From assembly GCA_037044905.1 (NCBI GenBank), contig JBAOKB010000104.1, positions 1-64,000 of the forward strand: a stretch of DNA of 64,000 nt, in the 5' to 3' direction. The notes under the pieces were generated by a model. The model did not search any database and was not told the origin of the DNA. It was given only the letters and a program-made list of their open reading frames with translations. Origin of the DNA: Hortaea werneckii (taxonomy: Eukaryota; Ascomycota; Dothideomycetes; Mycosphaerellales; Teratosphaeriaceae). Positions 1 through 9,878 of this stretch are shown here, in pieces; the first letter of the stretch is position 1; each line of letters starts with the position of its first letter. The position numbers and the translations under genes were made by a program.

Positions 1-532
1 GGCCTTGAGTGGCACGGTCCATCAAGACTGCCAGGTAGAACTCGCGGCGTGCGAACTTGCGCTCGACAATCAGGACGCTGTTGCAGATGCGGCCACGCTC
101 GCCGGTTTGCTTGGTGATGAGCTTGTGTCCGATCATCTGGTCGGCCAGGATGCTCGCCTCGCGCGGGCTGTAGACTATACGGACACCGCCCTTGAAGCCA
201 TTGTCGAAGTGGCCCTTGCCTCTACCGCCGGCCAGAACCTGAGCCTTGATCACCATGTCCTCGCCTGCGATGCTTGATGCCACCTGCTCTGCCTCCTTGG
301 CGCTGTGTGCCACATTACCCTTGGGCACACCGATGCCATAGCTGTCGAGCAGTTGTGCGGAGCGGTATTCGTGGACGCTGAGGTTGCGCTTCTGCTGTTG
401 GAAGGCGGCTTGTCTGATAGGAGACTGCGGAACGGATTAGCGGGAGCTACCCTGGCAGTGAGTGGATGGGCTTACGGCGCCGCTCTTGAAGGCAGAGGCG
501 AGCTGCCTGCTGCTGCGGGCGAGATTGAACAT
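1..532 (-). CDS. LSC2: Succinyl-CoA ligase beta subunit, mitochondrial (5' part, runs off the window)
   Basis: Beta subunit of the TCA-cycle enzyme that interconverts succinyl-CoA and succinate with ADP or GDP in the mitochondrial matrix. Two exons are visible: 532-476 and 424-1, with a 51-nt GT-AG intron (475-425) kept in phase. The N-terminus, MFNLARSSRQLASAF, is basic and hydroxyl-rich like a mitochondrial presequence. After the processing region comes RNLSVHEYRSAQLL, the usual start of the ATP-grasp fold, then KAQVLAGGRGKGHFDNGFKG, the nucleotide-binding stretch of this family. About 160 of roughly 440 residues are present; the CoA-ligase domain lies beyond base 1. Identity is clear from the motifs. 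ADP versus GDP specificity cannot be told from this part. Confidence 0.95.
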
Positions 533-1568
533 ATTGGATATGGTGGAGTGGGGAGGGTATCTTGCTGAGAGGAAGTCCAATGGTGGTTGGAGCTCGGGGA
601 GAGCTTTCGCAGCCAAGGGAGCACGGGTCCAGCCGCGACTCACTCCCGACGCTTTCCGAGACGAGTTGAAATTCTCGTTCGCGTCTCTCTGCGCGCTTGG
701 TTCTGTACATCAACCTCCACGCTTCTTGACTTCGCCATGGAAGTTAAGATCATGGCATTGCTTGGTGACATGGAATGACTGCGAAAAGGGTGTCAGAGTC
801 AGCGATGCAGCTGCTCTACCGGTCCTGCTTCTCAGAGGCCCCATGTCACCAAGCAATGCCATGGCGGCTCCTAGGTATGTTTCCACACTCCCCACCCTTC
901 TCTCACTCTTGCAATGATGACCAATACGTGTCGCCCCTATCCTACATACCCAAAAACCGTGGGGATTACACCCGCTAAGCCAAATAGCATGGCTGAAATG
1001 CATACTCATACACTCTTTCTATCCGCTTGGAATACCCACAGAGCACCAAGCTAACTTGAAACCAGATGTTACCTAGGTATGCCCTTATAGTGCCATCGTC
1101 CTATGCGATTCTGGTGTAAACATTAGCAAAAGGTACGACGAACACATGAAAAGCTTCCCTCCCGTCACCTGATGAGCAACAAAGAGTACTATCAAATACC
1201 TACATACTATGAGGATCAAACTTTATGGTTCGATTACCTGATTCTCGACGAAACTGCATCTTTCAAATGTCCTGTATCTATCAGACAGTCGCTGACAGTC
1301 GGTAGGTAGGTACTTGCTTTCACATCTTTCGCATAGGCGTCAATCGTTTCTTGCTCTATGGTACGTGTCTATCTATTTCTTCCAAATGTGTTGTGATGAA
1401 CAAAAACATTCCATGCTAAGCCTGAAGGCTTCGGCCTCATGCTGAACAAAATGTATTGCTTTTCATCTTTCGGCTGATTTCCCACCTCTCCTCCGCCCTC
1501 GACCTCGACGTTTCCTTATGGACTCTCACTGACATGGAGAATTCAGATGTGCCGCAAACCCTTCGCAA
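533..1568. other. Intergenic, upstream of LSC2 and downstream of the SDR gene
   Basis: No open frame here looks like coding sequence. It contains the inverted repeat at 751-863 (listed separately) and scattered TACCTAGGTA-like motifs (for example 1071-1080 and a GTAGGTAGGTA run near 1302-1312). These motifs recur elsewhere in the window. Confidence 0.6.
751..863. repeat. 23-bp perfect inverted repeat with 67-nt spacer
   Basis: The arm at 751-773 is the exact reverse complement of the arm at 841-863. The spacer holds no obvious gene. The element lies about 220 bp upstream of the LSC2 start codon, so it could fold as a hairpin in a transcript or be the footprint of a small mobile element. No flanking target-site duplication was recognised. 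Confidence 0.85.
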
Positions 1569-2327
1569 TCATTCCTGAAATGCCTTCAGCTCTTCCCCAT
1601 TCCACGATAGAAACTTCCCGTTCAATTCTTTCGGTGGGTTGAGCACAAGCTTAGCCATTACGTGACCCGGCTGCTCTGGCTTCAAGAGCCCGCCCGTCTC
1701 CTTCAATTCCTTGAATCTCGCCGCATCTTTCTCAAACATCGCCGTGTTGTGCTTCTCTCGAATATCCCGCTGCATCTCAGTATCCACGACGCCGGGTCTG
1801 ATTGAGATACTTGTGATTTCCGGCTCTTCGTTGGCCACAGTCATAGCGAGGTGGTTCATTGCGGCTTTGGCAGACCCATAAGCGCCCCATGTTGGGTAAG
1901 CATTCATAGCTGCGCCGGAAGAGGTGTATAGGATACAGCCTTTGCTCTTGCGGAGCTCAGGAAGGGCAGCTTTGGTCATGGCTACCGCAGAGAAGAAGTT
2001 CACATTGTAGGCATCCCTCCATTCAGACGCGGTGCTGTCTGCAAGTTTCTTGACCGGATCGAGCACGCCATGATTGATGATCAGGCCATCAAGCTTTTTG
2101 AACTGCTTCTGTGCAAGATCGACTGCCTTCTGTCCGAGATCGAAGTCGGCGAGGTCTCCAGCGCAGACTGCGACGTTGCCGGTGTAGGTCTTTTCGAGCT
2201 CGCGGAGAGGGCCTTCGCTTCGTGAGACTACGACCAGCTTATGCGATTGCTTGAGCAGGTAATGCGCGATCGCGAGCCCAATCCCGCGCGAAGCACCGGT
2301 CAAGATGATCACCTTTGAATCAGCCAT
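1569..2327 (-). CDS. Short-chain dehydrogenase/reductase (classical SDR, yeast IRC24/YIR035C-like)
   Basis: NADP(H)-dependent oxidoreductase of 252 residues, the normal length for a classical SDR. The Rossmann glycine motif TGASRGIG is at residues 10-17. NHG at 86-88 replaces the usual NAG. The structural Asn is in YNVNF (about 110), and the catalytic set is Ser136/137, Tyr150 and Lys154 in the YGSAK block. No introns are seen. The start at 2327 (MADSKVIIL) was chosen because it places the glycine motif at the normal distance; 12 in-frame residues upstream look non-coding. It most resembles the yeast dicarbonyl (benzil) reductase group, but substrate is not readable from sequence. It is divergent with the FAD oxidoreductase starting at 2707. 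Confidence 0.9.
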   Translation of the reverse strand: MADSKVIILTGASRGIGLAIAHYLLKQSHKLVVVSRSEGPLRELEKTYTGNVAVCAGDLADFDLGQKAVDLAQKQFKKLDGLIINHGVLDPVKKLADSTASEWRDAYNVNFFSAVAMTKAALPELRKSKGCILYTSSGAAMNAYPTWGAYGSAKAAMNHLAMTVANEEPEITSISIRPGVVDTEMQRDIREKHNTAMFEKDAARFKELKETGGLLKPEQPGHVMAKLVLNPPKELNGKFLSWNGEELKAFQE

Positions 2328-2706
2328 TTCGATTTTCGACTTCCCAGATGGATGTCCTTCCAATGCAGTGCTTTACCGTACGCGAAAAGTTTCCTTACTC
2401 GTCCAGGGACTTGCGTCAGAACCCCACCTTCCCCACCTTCCACACATGTGTCACACGGAAGATCAGCCATAAACAAGCCCCCTTTCACCACGGCACAGTG
2501 AGGAGGCGTTTCTTGGGCTCCCAGTTGTGGCTGGACAATCTTCTCACGCGAGAGGGCCATCTGATCATCTGCAGTGCCGCACACGTATGCTGAAGACGGT
2601 AGGTCGCCGCTCAGAGCTGAATATCACCGACTTGATAAATCCGGCTCCCGTGTCACTACATACACGGCCCATGAGAGACTAATTGTACAGGCTCCATTCG
2701 AATACC
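2328..2706. promoter_or_regulatory. Shared divergent promoter region of SDR and FAD oxidoreductase genes
   Basis: A 379-bp spacer separates two start codons facing away from each other, so both promoters must lie here. A pyrimidine/AG boundary just before 2691 (TTGTACAG) could be the 3' end of a 5'-leader intron of the right-hand gene. No TATA box was assigned. Confidence 0.6.
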
Positions 2707-4008
2707 ATGGCCGACGAAGTTCCCATGGAGGATGCTCAGCGCGTCTTCTCCACCTTCACGAATCCCGCTGAGACGCAGAGTACGGTGATTGTGGGCGCTG
2801 GAATCATTGGCTGTGCGACAGCCTATTACCTTTCACACTCGGGACACACCAAGCCTGATACGATCCATCTCGTTGAAGCCTCACCGGAAATGTTTGCTTC
2901 CGCTTCAGGCAAATCTGCCGGGTTTTGTGCCAGCGACTGGTTTGGACCTGCAACTGCCTCACTTGGCGCGTTGTCGTTCAAGTTACATAAAGAGCTGGCT
3001 GAAGAGAATAACGGTAAAGAGAAGTGGGGATACAGTCGTAGCACGGGGACCAGTCTGACAGAAGGTAGTCAGCAAGGTGGCTCTACAGGATATGACTGGC
3101 TGCGTGAGGGTGGTAGCAGGGCAGACGCGGCAGGCGTGCACAAGTTCGCGGGCGATAGTGATGGGCCTGCATGGCTTAAGAGAAGACAGGGAGATAACCT
3201 GGAACTTATCAGCGAAGATGACAGTGTAGCGCAGGTTGATCCTCTAAGGCTGTCTCAGTTCCTGTTGAGGCAGAGTCTTCTGAAAGGCGTTAGGCTTCAC
3301 CAGCCGGTAAGACCGATTAAGGTGTCCAAAGACCATGACGGTGAGATGTCAGCGCTCAGGGTGAGGCACGAATCTGGCGCGGACCATAAAATCCCTTGCA
3401 CCCGCCTCTTGATCACCGCTGGAGCCTGGACAGGAAAGGTCTTTGATGATCTGTTTCCGTATGCCAAGGTAGATTTGGGTGTGTCGCAGCTTGCTGGACA
3501 CAGCGTCGTGGTCAAAAGTCCACGATGGACGCAAGAGCACGAAGCCCAGGGCTGCCATGCCCTTTTCACGACCATGCGTGCAGGCTTCAGCCCCGAGATC
3601 TTCAGCAGGATAGGTGGCGAGATCTACGTCGCTGGTCTCAACGATCCCTCCCTGCCTCTGCCGGAGAGTCCGACAGATGCAAAGATCGACCAGGCGAGCA
3701 TCGACGAGTTGAAAGCAGTGTCTGAGAAGCTGTTAGGCAACGACGGCACAGACGTGAGCGATCTCCAGGTAGTTCGGGAAGGGCTCTGTTTCAGACCCAT
3801 TACGACGCGTGGCACGCCCCTCCTAACCAAGATTTCTGACGAAAAGCTCGGAGGTATCGAGACTCGAATGGCACCTGAGGGGGGCGTCTTCGTGTCCGCT
3901 GGTCATGGACCGTGGGGCATAAGCCATAGTCTGGGCACAGGGAAAGTCATGGCGGAGATGATCGAAGGGGCAAACTTGAGCGCGGATACAAGTCGCCTCG
4001 GGATTTGA
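2707..4008 (+). CDS. FAD-dependent oxidoreductase, DAO family (TDA3-like)
   Basis: Protein of 433 residues in one exon. The FAD-binding dinucleotide fold begins with TVIVGAGIIGCATAYYL (GxGxxG at 30-35), and Glu58 of HLVEASP suits the ribose-binding acid. The segment SGKSAGFCASDWF, then a WGYSRSTG block, is typical of the fungal DAO subgroup that includes yeast Tda3. The C-terminal GHGPWGISHSLGTGKVMAEM is the second FAD-contact region of the fold. Family members oxidise amines or amino acids with FAD; Tda3 itself is linked to endosomal recycling and its substrate is unknown. The start at 2707 (ACCATGG context) was preferred to upstream frame. It is paired head-to-head with the SDR gene, which may mean co-expression. 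Confidence 0.88.
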   Translation: MADEVPMEDAQRVFSTFTNPAETQSTVIVGAGIIGCATAYYLSHSGHTKPDTIHLVEASPEMFASASGKSAGFCASDWFGPATASLGALSFKLHKELAEENNGKEKWGYSRSTGTSLTEGSQQGGSTGYDWLREGGSRADAAGVHKFAGDSDGPAWLKRRQGDNLELISEDDSVAQVDPLRLSQFLLRQSLLKGVRLHQPVRPIKVSKDHDGEMSALRVRHESGADHKIPCTRLLITAGAWTGKVFDDLFPYAKVDLGVSQLAGHSVVVKSPRWTQEHEAQGCHALFTTMRAGFSPEIFSRIGGEIYVAGLNDPSLPLPESPTDAKIDQASIDELKAVSEKLLGNDGTDVSDLQVVREGLCFRPITTRGTPLLTKISDEKLGGIETRMAPEGGVFVSAGHGPWGISHSLGTGKVMAEMIEGANLSADTSRLGI

Positions 4009-4014
4009 AATTGT

Positions 4015-4062
4015 TCGGGAAGCGATGAAGTGATCTACTCGGGAAGCGATGAAGTGATCTAC
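4015..4062. repeat. Perfect 24-bp tandem duplication (2 copies)
   Basis: The unit at 4015-4038 is repeated exactly at 4039-4062, starting seven bases after the stop codon of the FAD oxidoreductase. It lies in the 3' UTR and looks like a recent replication-slippage duplication. Confidence 0.9.
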
Positions 4063-5016
4063 GAAATAGCGACGTGTATGGACATGCAGTCGTTACGAGT
4101 TTCTCCTGCCGTAGATTCACGATGCCACCGTTCCGCGCCAACCTTCACAGAATCTTGTATAGCTCACCATCGATGAAGTTGTAAAGGTCCGCGGTGAGCT
4201 TAGACTTTCGCTTCGTCCGCTATTGGACATAGCTCTCGTAACGACATGCGTAATCATCTAGTGTAGAAGCGGCAGGTCAGCACCACATCTACGTGGCACT
4301 GGGCATGTGTGGCGGGAAGAACGGACAATTTCCTACTACTGAAAGCTTGCAGGATTATGCAGCAACGCGGCATACTTTAGCCTCCAGACTGACATGGCTT
4401 GAATATCATAGGTCCTACCCCAGTTGCTTAATCGATGTACCGGAAAGCTTGACTTCAAGCGGGGGTGTACTAAGGTGCTGTACGAGGTCGTTGTAGAGCA
4501 GATACGCAGTACGATGTTAAACAACTCCACCTTCCTCTTTCGGGTGGCGGGTTCGTAGGAGAGTTTTGTCTCGCCCACGGTCCACCACCCGTGCGGTTCA
4601 AGGTACTACCAAGAGAATGACTGCGCGATTTTTTTCTTTTTTTTTTTTTTCTGGCAATGCTCCTCGGGCAATTCGAGCCGTGAATGCGTCCTTTCGTTGT
4701 TGGAGGTGGACAGGCTTTTATCCTCTTTCTTTTGTGTTTATTTTCTTTTATTTTTATTCTTCGATTGGGGCTCGGGAGCCTTGTTGTATCGCACACCGTC
4801 GCACCTTTCCGACTACTTCAGGCAGGAGCAGACTACCATTTACAACATTCATCAATTGCACCCTGAGGGATTGTTTTGCGAGTTGTGTTGTTTTGGTTTA
4901 CTCACTCATTAGATATCTTACTTGTCTACAGCATCTGAAAGCGAATAGCAATATAGCTCGTTGATGCCTCCGGCTCTTTTGCCTTATAGGGGATGAGGGC
5001 ATTCTGCTACCTTGTG
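4063..5016. other. Convergent intergenic region with T-rich tract
   Basis: This lies between the 3' ends of two convergent genes. It carries a T-rich tract (4629-4650, T7-C-T14) and further TTTTATTTTTATT sequence near 4735-4765. No supported gene was found. Confidence 0.6.
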
Positions 5017-5754
5017 CTATTGGGGTCTCTTTAACCAACACCTCTCCCTTGGGTCATAGAAGCTCATAACCCAATGTATTCCCCCTTGACGTAGCGCGTC
5101 CATCTCCGCTGATGAAGAGTCGAATGTGGCATGGGGTGTCTCTGCTTTGGCATCCTCGTCTGAAACAGATGATGCTGTTGCATCGAAGCGAGCCTCTGCC
5201 GGGTCTGTCAAGCTGTTTGGTTTTGGGGGATAGGATGATACCCTTGGTGTCAACTGCGGTCGGTGTGTCACTGGGTTTTTGGCGATACGATTGACGAGCT
5301 CCGCAAACTCCTGTTCATCCATTGCAAAAGCACCTCTCTCTTGTACAGGATCCTTTTCTTGGGTTTGGATGCTATCCCCGTCTGATTCAGATGATACTGC
5401 ATCGGAGCCAGATCCATTACGGTCTGTGGAGACGTTTGGTTTTTGAAAATAGGGTGACACCAAGGGTGTGACCTTCGGTCGTCGTGGCGTCACAACGACT
5501 CGACCGCTTTCCGGCTGAGATGACGGCGCCACGTCGTTGTCAATTTGAAGTCCTTTCCGCTTAGTTGGTGATGTATCATCTTCCGTATCTGTGGGTTGAT
5601 TTGTGTACAAGAACGAGTCTATGGTCTTCTTGTGCGCTAGAAATCGTTCTAGCCGGTGGCGGAGCTCATCTTTCTTGCCTGTCTTGCTAAGCCTGTAATT
5701 ATCAAGCTCTTGCTTGAGTTCAGAGACAGTCAGTTCATCTATCAGCTTCGCCAT
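5017..5754 (-). CDS. Small SAP-domain protein with internal duplication
   Basis: Protein of 245 residues with a SAP motif at the N-terminus: ELTVSELKQELDNYRLSKTG then KKDELRHRLERFL, the two-helix, Leu-rich, Gly-turn pattern used for binding DNA or RNA. The rest is polar and probably disordered, with basic patches (PTKRKG, TPRRPKVTP) followed by acidic Ser/Asp stretches. Two similar blocks occur: TPLVSPYFQKPNVSTD followed by SDAVSSESD, and TPRVSSYPPKPNSLTD followed by FDATASSVSD. The duplication is visible at DNA level (5381-5481 against 5159-5261). The start MAKLIDELT was chosen since it opens directly into the SAP helix. No family beyond SAP was recognised; a role on chromatin or RNA is inference. 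Confidence 0.7.
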   Translation of the reverse strand: MAKLIDELTVSELKQELDNYRLSKTGKKDELRHRLERFLAHKKTIDSFLYTNQPTDTEDDTSPTKRKGLQIDNDVAPSSQPESGRVVVTPRRPKVTPLVSPYFQKPNVSTDRNGSGSDAVSSESDGDSIQTQEKDPVQERGAFAMDEQEFAELVNRIAKNPVTHRPQLTPRVSSYPPKPNSLTDPAEARFDATASSVSDEDAKAETPHATFDSSSAEMDALRQGGIHWVMSFYDPRERCWLKRPQ

Positions 5755-7333
5755 TGTGCCGAGCGGTACGAGACTTTTGTGGAACTTGAGGATGGCATGA
5801 TCCTGGATGAGATTGTCGGAGCATATTTCGCTGTCCCCAATGCTTTCACATGCATTCACGTCCTTGTCATGTGTCTAGGTGAATGTAGCTCGTTGCCCGG
5901 GAACCCGACAAACCTTGCCATACATTTAGCCTCTGTTGATGACATCGAGGCTTCCTTTTGCTGTGGCAAGCTATACAGAATTGATGCTCCTGACACGTGG
6001 ACTTCATCCAGTTGTCCGTCGTCCTATGGCCTTGCATCCTCCCTAGTCACTGTCCAACGAAACCTCGAATCTCTGACCCCTGGTTCCTTGGTGTAGGTAG
6101 ACATTCCCCAATTTGGTCGTAGAAGCTAGAGGAATGTACTCGGTCTAGAGCATTCAGGTGTGTCTTGTCAGGATTTTCCCTGTATCTGAAGAGCGTCGAG
6201 CTAGGCTTCACAACTTGACAGCCGGATTAAGCTAGAACTTGCCTTGGATAGCCTTCTCAGTACATACGCCCTCCATTTGGTAGCTACATAGTTGAATTCT
6301 ATACTAGATCAAATCCTGCAAGTCTAGCATCTGTCATTTTAGACCTGCAGCTGTTTGGTTCTTGATATCGAGGTCTGGTCTTTATATTTCCCAAAGATGT
6401 CAAGATCGTTGACATAATATTGTTAGTATTAAATGCTCTGATTAGTGTGAAGATACACATTTGTCGGACGTTGAGGATGTCCATCCTTTGATGGCCTCTG
6501 CGTGCTTAGATGCCCACCTTGCCTCCTGTGCATAGGGTATTCGCCAACCGAATACATTCCATTCGACAAGTCCAGCAGTACGGACGATCGTTCACTCAGT
6601 GCCGGCGAAGCGTTGAGAATCTCAACGGCAATGTGGATTGATTCAATGCACTATTGTATTATTGGACTGTTTCATCGTCGGACCACTTTGAAGTCAAAAC
6701 GGATCCCGGGACGACAGGACGAACACGGACTGCTTACCGCAGTGACATCCATCCATCTTGCGATCCATGGTGCACGACCGCCACTGCTTTCCTCTAAGCT
6801 TAATAAAGCGGACCATCGTCATACCCCACGCTTTCTGGGAAGTATATCTCGTAACGGTGTGAGCTTGTTCTGGCGGTCGCCCGGCTTATCCTTCTTGGAG
6901 GCGACTTCATATCGCTGTAAGCATTCATTGGCATACCCAACCCTCAGTCATGGCTGTGAGCACTGCGGCTAGGGGAGTGTGCTCTGCATCAAGAGTGTTT
7001 GGTGTGCCCTAGCGCTGCTTGATATGAATATGTATCGGAGGAAAGGCTCGCATGAAACTCGCATTAGGGTTAACTAGCTGCCGGCGATCTGAAGTTTCGA
7101 ATTTGCTTGCCTTGCCGGCTTCGCAGAGAGCATCTACCGAAGCAACGGTGCGGACCATACCTACTGTACATACCTCCTGGCTTTTCATCATCATTTGTTC
7201 TCTCGCTTCAGGACCAGACCGAGGAGGTGTAAGCTTGACGACGATCTTACGGCGAAGGCAATCTCGCTGCTCGCTGTGGTCCAGGCGGGCCCGGGAAGAG
7301 TACAGTACGTCGTCGCAAGAGCTCTTCCTACAG

Positions 7334-7374
7334 TACCTACCTAGGTAGGTACGTACCTAGGAGGTACCTCCTAG
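7334..7374. repeat. Three interlocking perfect palindromes built on CCTAGG/GGTACC
   Basis: TACCTACCTAGGTAGGTA (7334-7351), TAGGTACGTACCTA (7346-7359) and CTAGGAGGTACCTCCTAG (7357-7374) each equal their own reverse complement, and each overlaps the next. The 41-bp block lies about 0.7 kb upstream of the Rds1-like gene. Confidence 0.9.
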
Positions 7375-7988
7375 CAAGAGCACCAGCGGCGGAGCTACCA
7401 TTTCCCTCGGAAGTACCCGCCGAGCCGTCGTCTCCATCCGCGCTAGAGGCTTGTCTTGCCTGCCTCGTCTGCATTTGGGATTGGGAAACTGACGCTAGAT
7501 CACCCTAGATGATGCGGCTCAAGTCGATCAGATCTCTTCTTTCGTCATCATCAGCCGAGCAACAATTTGATGCTCTCTTTCCGATGGACGTGCCGAATTG
7601 CCGGCATCTCTTGGATAGAGCGACACGGCCTTTCTGCACGTTATCCGCTCAACTGGTCTTCCGGATACATCGGCGAGCACAAAAGCCCCCGCCAGCCGAA
7701 TGAGTGAAGGAAGCTTCCTGCACAACGGCCGCATCTGCGCAAGTGAGATATACATCTCTGCTGCCGATTGATCACAGCATGTATTGCCGGCTCTTAACGA
7801 ATGCGGTTAAACTTCAGCGAAACGGTAACGTCCGACAGCCTAGTCGTCGCCGAACCGCTTCATGGTCGATGCTTCATGCGAAGCATGCAAGCTAGTACGT
7901 CACTCTTAGGTGACATCTTCCGTGTGGTCATGGTAATGTTTATTCTGCCATGATGACGAGGACCGGGAGGCGGGCGACGACGCTCGCA

Positions 7989-7995
7989 TATATTA
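7989..7995 (+). promoter_or_regulatory. Candidate TATA element of the Rds1-like gene
   Basis: TATATTA lies 75 bp upstream of the chosen ATG at 8070. An out-of-frame ATG at 8002 would overlap the main start if transcribed. The spacing from the TATA element suggests transcription begins after it. Confidence 0.35.
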
Positions 7996-8069
7996 TGGGC
8001 CATGCCATCCGCCTCCAAGTCCTTTGGCTCGACACCTGAGTACACTCGATTTACCTCAGTACCGTCAAC

Positions 8070-9878
8070 ATGTATCGCTTCGTTGCTACTTCCGCTCTTC
8101 TGAGCGGCGTTGTCTCTGCCGCACCCCAGGGTTGGAGCGCCCTCTCCATCCTGTCGAGCGCCGACGCGGCCTACCACACGAGCGGTGCTGGCGACTATGG
8201 TCACGCCGGTGGTTATGGCACTACCGGTTCGGCCTCTCCTGCCATGACGGACGACGCCCAGCCTACGACTGTGTCTGGCACCCGCGTTCTGAAGTCTGCC
8301 CCATCGGTTGCCATTGACCAGTCGGGCAATGTGCCAGGGTACACAAACGCCGACGCATCTTTTGCGGACGACTCTGTCACCCCTTTGACTGAGATCCCAA
8401 CCAGCTTCGGCATGAACTCTCAGATCCCGGCAAGCCATGTCTCTGCCGACGTTGGTGGCTCTCAGGTGTCATCCTACCCAACGGGATACACTAGCCACGG
8501 TCCCTACTCCGGTACCGCAACTACCACTGGTGCTGTTATGAACACGCCATATGTCTACCCGGAGGGCACCATCCCTACCGGTCCAGTGGCCGCCACCAAG
8601 ACCTATTACAACACCAGTAAGTAGCTCGAGACACCTCTGATGCATGAAGCTTTCAAGAATTCTGACCCTCGTACAGACGGCATGCTGCAGACCAACGAGC
8701 CGATCCCGTACACCCCTGCTGGCGGATTGGGCACCAACGGCTCTGAGCCTCGCTACATGGTCGAGAGTGACTTCGACTACGAATCTCTTGCCCTTGGCCT
8801 TTACCAGGAGTGGATCGAACTCGACGCCTTCAACAACGCTGTTGCACTTTTCAGCGAGGAGGAGTTCCTTCGCTACGGCCTGACTCCTGAGGATGTTTCT
8901 TTGATCCAGTTCATGGGTCAGCAAGAGCAGGGCCACGCCACACTCATTACCAACCTGCTTGGTGAGACTGCTCCGGTGCAATGCACCTACAACCACCCGT
9001 TCACCAACCCGCGGGAGTTCGTAGACTATCAACAGATACTTACACGTTGGGGAGAGAGCGGCGTGTGGGGCTTCATCAACCATCTAGACTCTCGCGAGGT
9101 TGGCCAGCTGCTCGCACAGTCTATTGCGACCGAGGCTCGCCAAGAAATGATTTTCCGCCAGATGTCTGGACTTCACCCGATGCCGGTTTGGTTCGAGGCC
9201 GGTATCCCACAGTCCTGGGCCTGGACTTTCATGGCTCCTTATATCAGCAGCTGCCCTGAGAACCAGACCCGTCTGGCGTGGCAGAACTTCCCGGCTCTGC
9301 ATGTTGCCAACCAGTGAGTTGATATCAGTTTTCAAGTTCACATCAAGACAAAACTAACATTTTTCTGCAGGGCGAACATCAACCGTGTCTCGCCCAACGA
9401 CACTGCCATCTGGGAGCGCGTTGACAACCGTACTTCCAGCCCGGCCACCATCCCTGAGCAGGATGACAGCTGCATCAACCTGAACAAGACTGGTTACGGC
9501 TGCGGCCCAGCCATTACCAGGAACCGATCTGAGCCGCTGTCCTTCCCTGGCAAGCAGGTCTTGCTGGAATGGGACACTCCAGGCAAGCCTGTCGGCCCCA
9601 ACAACAGTTACGTCACCGCCGTCTCCGACGTCGCTGGCGAGCCGGCCTACGTTGCTTGGGCCGCCCAGCTCAACCTTACCTACACGCCTCTGACTGTGAC
9701 CGGCCCCAACACTGGTTACACCTACCAGCCCAACGCCACCGTTTACGAGAACGGCCAGCAGATCGTCAACGGCACCATGTTCATCGCCGTCACCGACACC
9801 GACATGCCGCTGACGCCCTTCAACCTTTCCATGATCAACCCGCACGTTCTTGCCCTTGGTGTCTACCAGGCTGGCTAA
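8070..9878 (+). CDS. Rds1-like secreted stress-response protein (ferritin-like domain)
   Basis: Three exons (8070-8616, 8677-9313, 9371-9878) with introns of 60 and 57 nt, both phase-consistent, give 563 residues. The N-terminus MYRFVATSALLSGVVSAAPQ is a clean signal peptide. A Ser/Thr/Gly-rich linker follows, then the conserved core with YMVESDFDYESLALGLYQEW, DLYQ-type acidic helices, GQQEQGHATLITNLLG and ATEARQEMIFRQMSGLHPMP, a ferritin-like helical domain. The C-terminal part has many N-glycosylation sequons (NNS, NLT, NAT, NGT). Family: S. pombe Rds1, induced by nutrient change and stress; its biochemical role is not established. The E and H residues of EQGH and EARQEM could bind metal, by analogy with ferritin-like proteins only. 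Confidence 0.88.

Larger units (their letters stand above)
5755..8069. other. Long gene-poor intergenic stretch
   Basis: There are 2.3 kb without a convincing gene. Open frames (for example 6502-6972 on +) have no recognisable domain or signal sequence. The palindrome cluster at 7334-7374 lies here. The last few hundred bases must contain the promoter of the Rds1-like gene. Confidence 0.55.

Noticed and set aside
5..568. Plus-strand open frames over the LSC2 start
   Set aside because: They are antisense shadows of a clear succinyl-CoA ligase exon.
6502..6972. A 156-codon plus-strand frame in the gene-poor stretch
   Set aside because: No signal peptide, domain, repeat or splice context; composition looks random.
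8002..8103. Upstream ATG overlapping the Rds1-like start
   Set aside because: It lies about 10 bp past the TATA-like element, so it is probably not in the mRNA.
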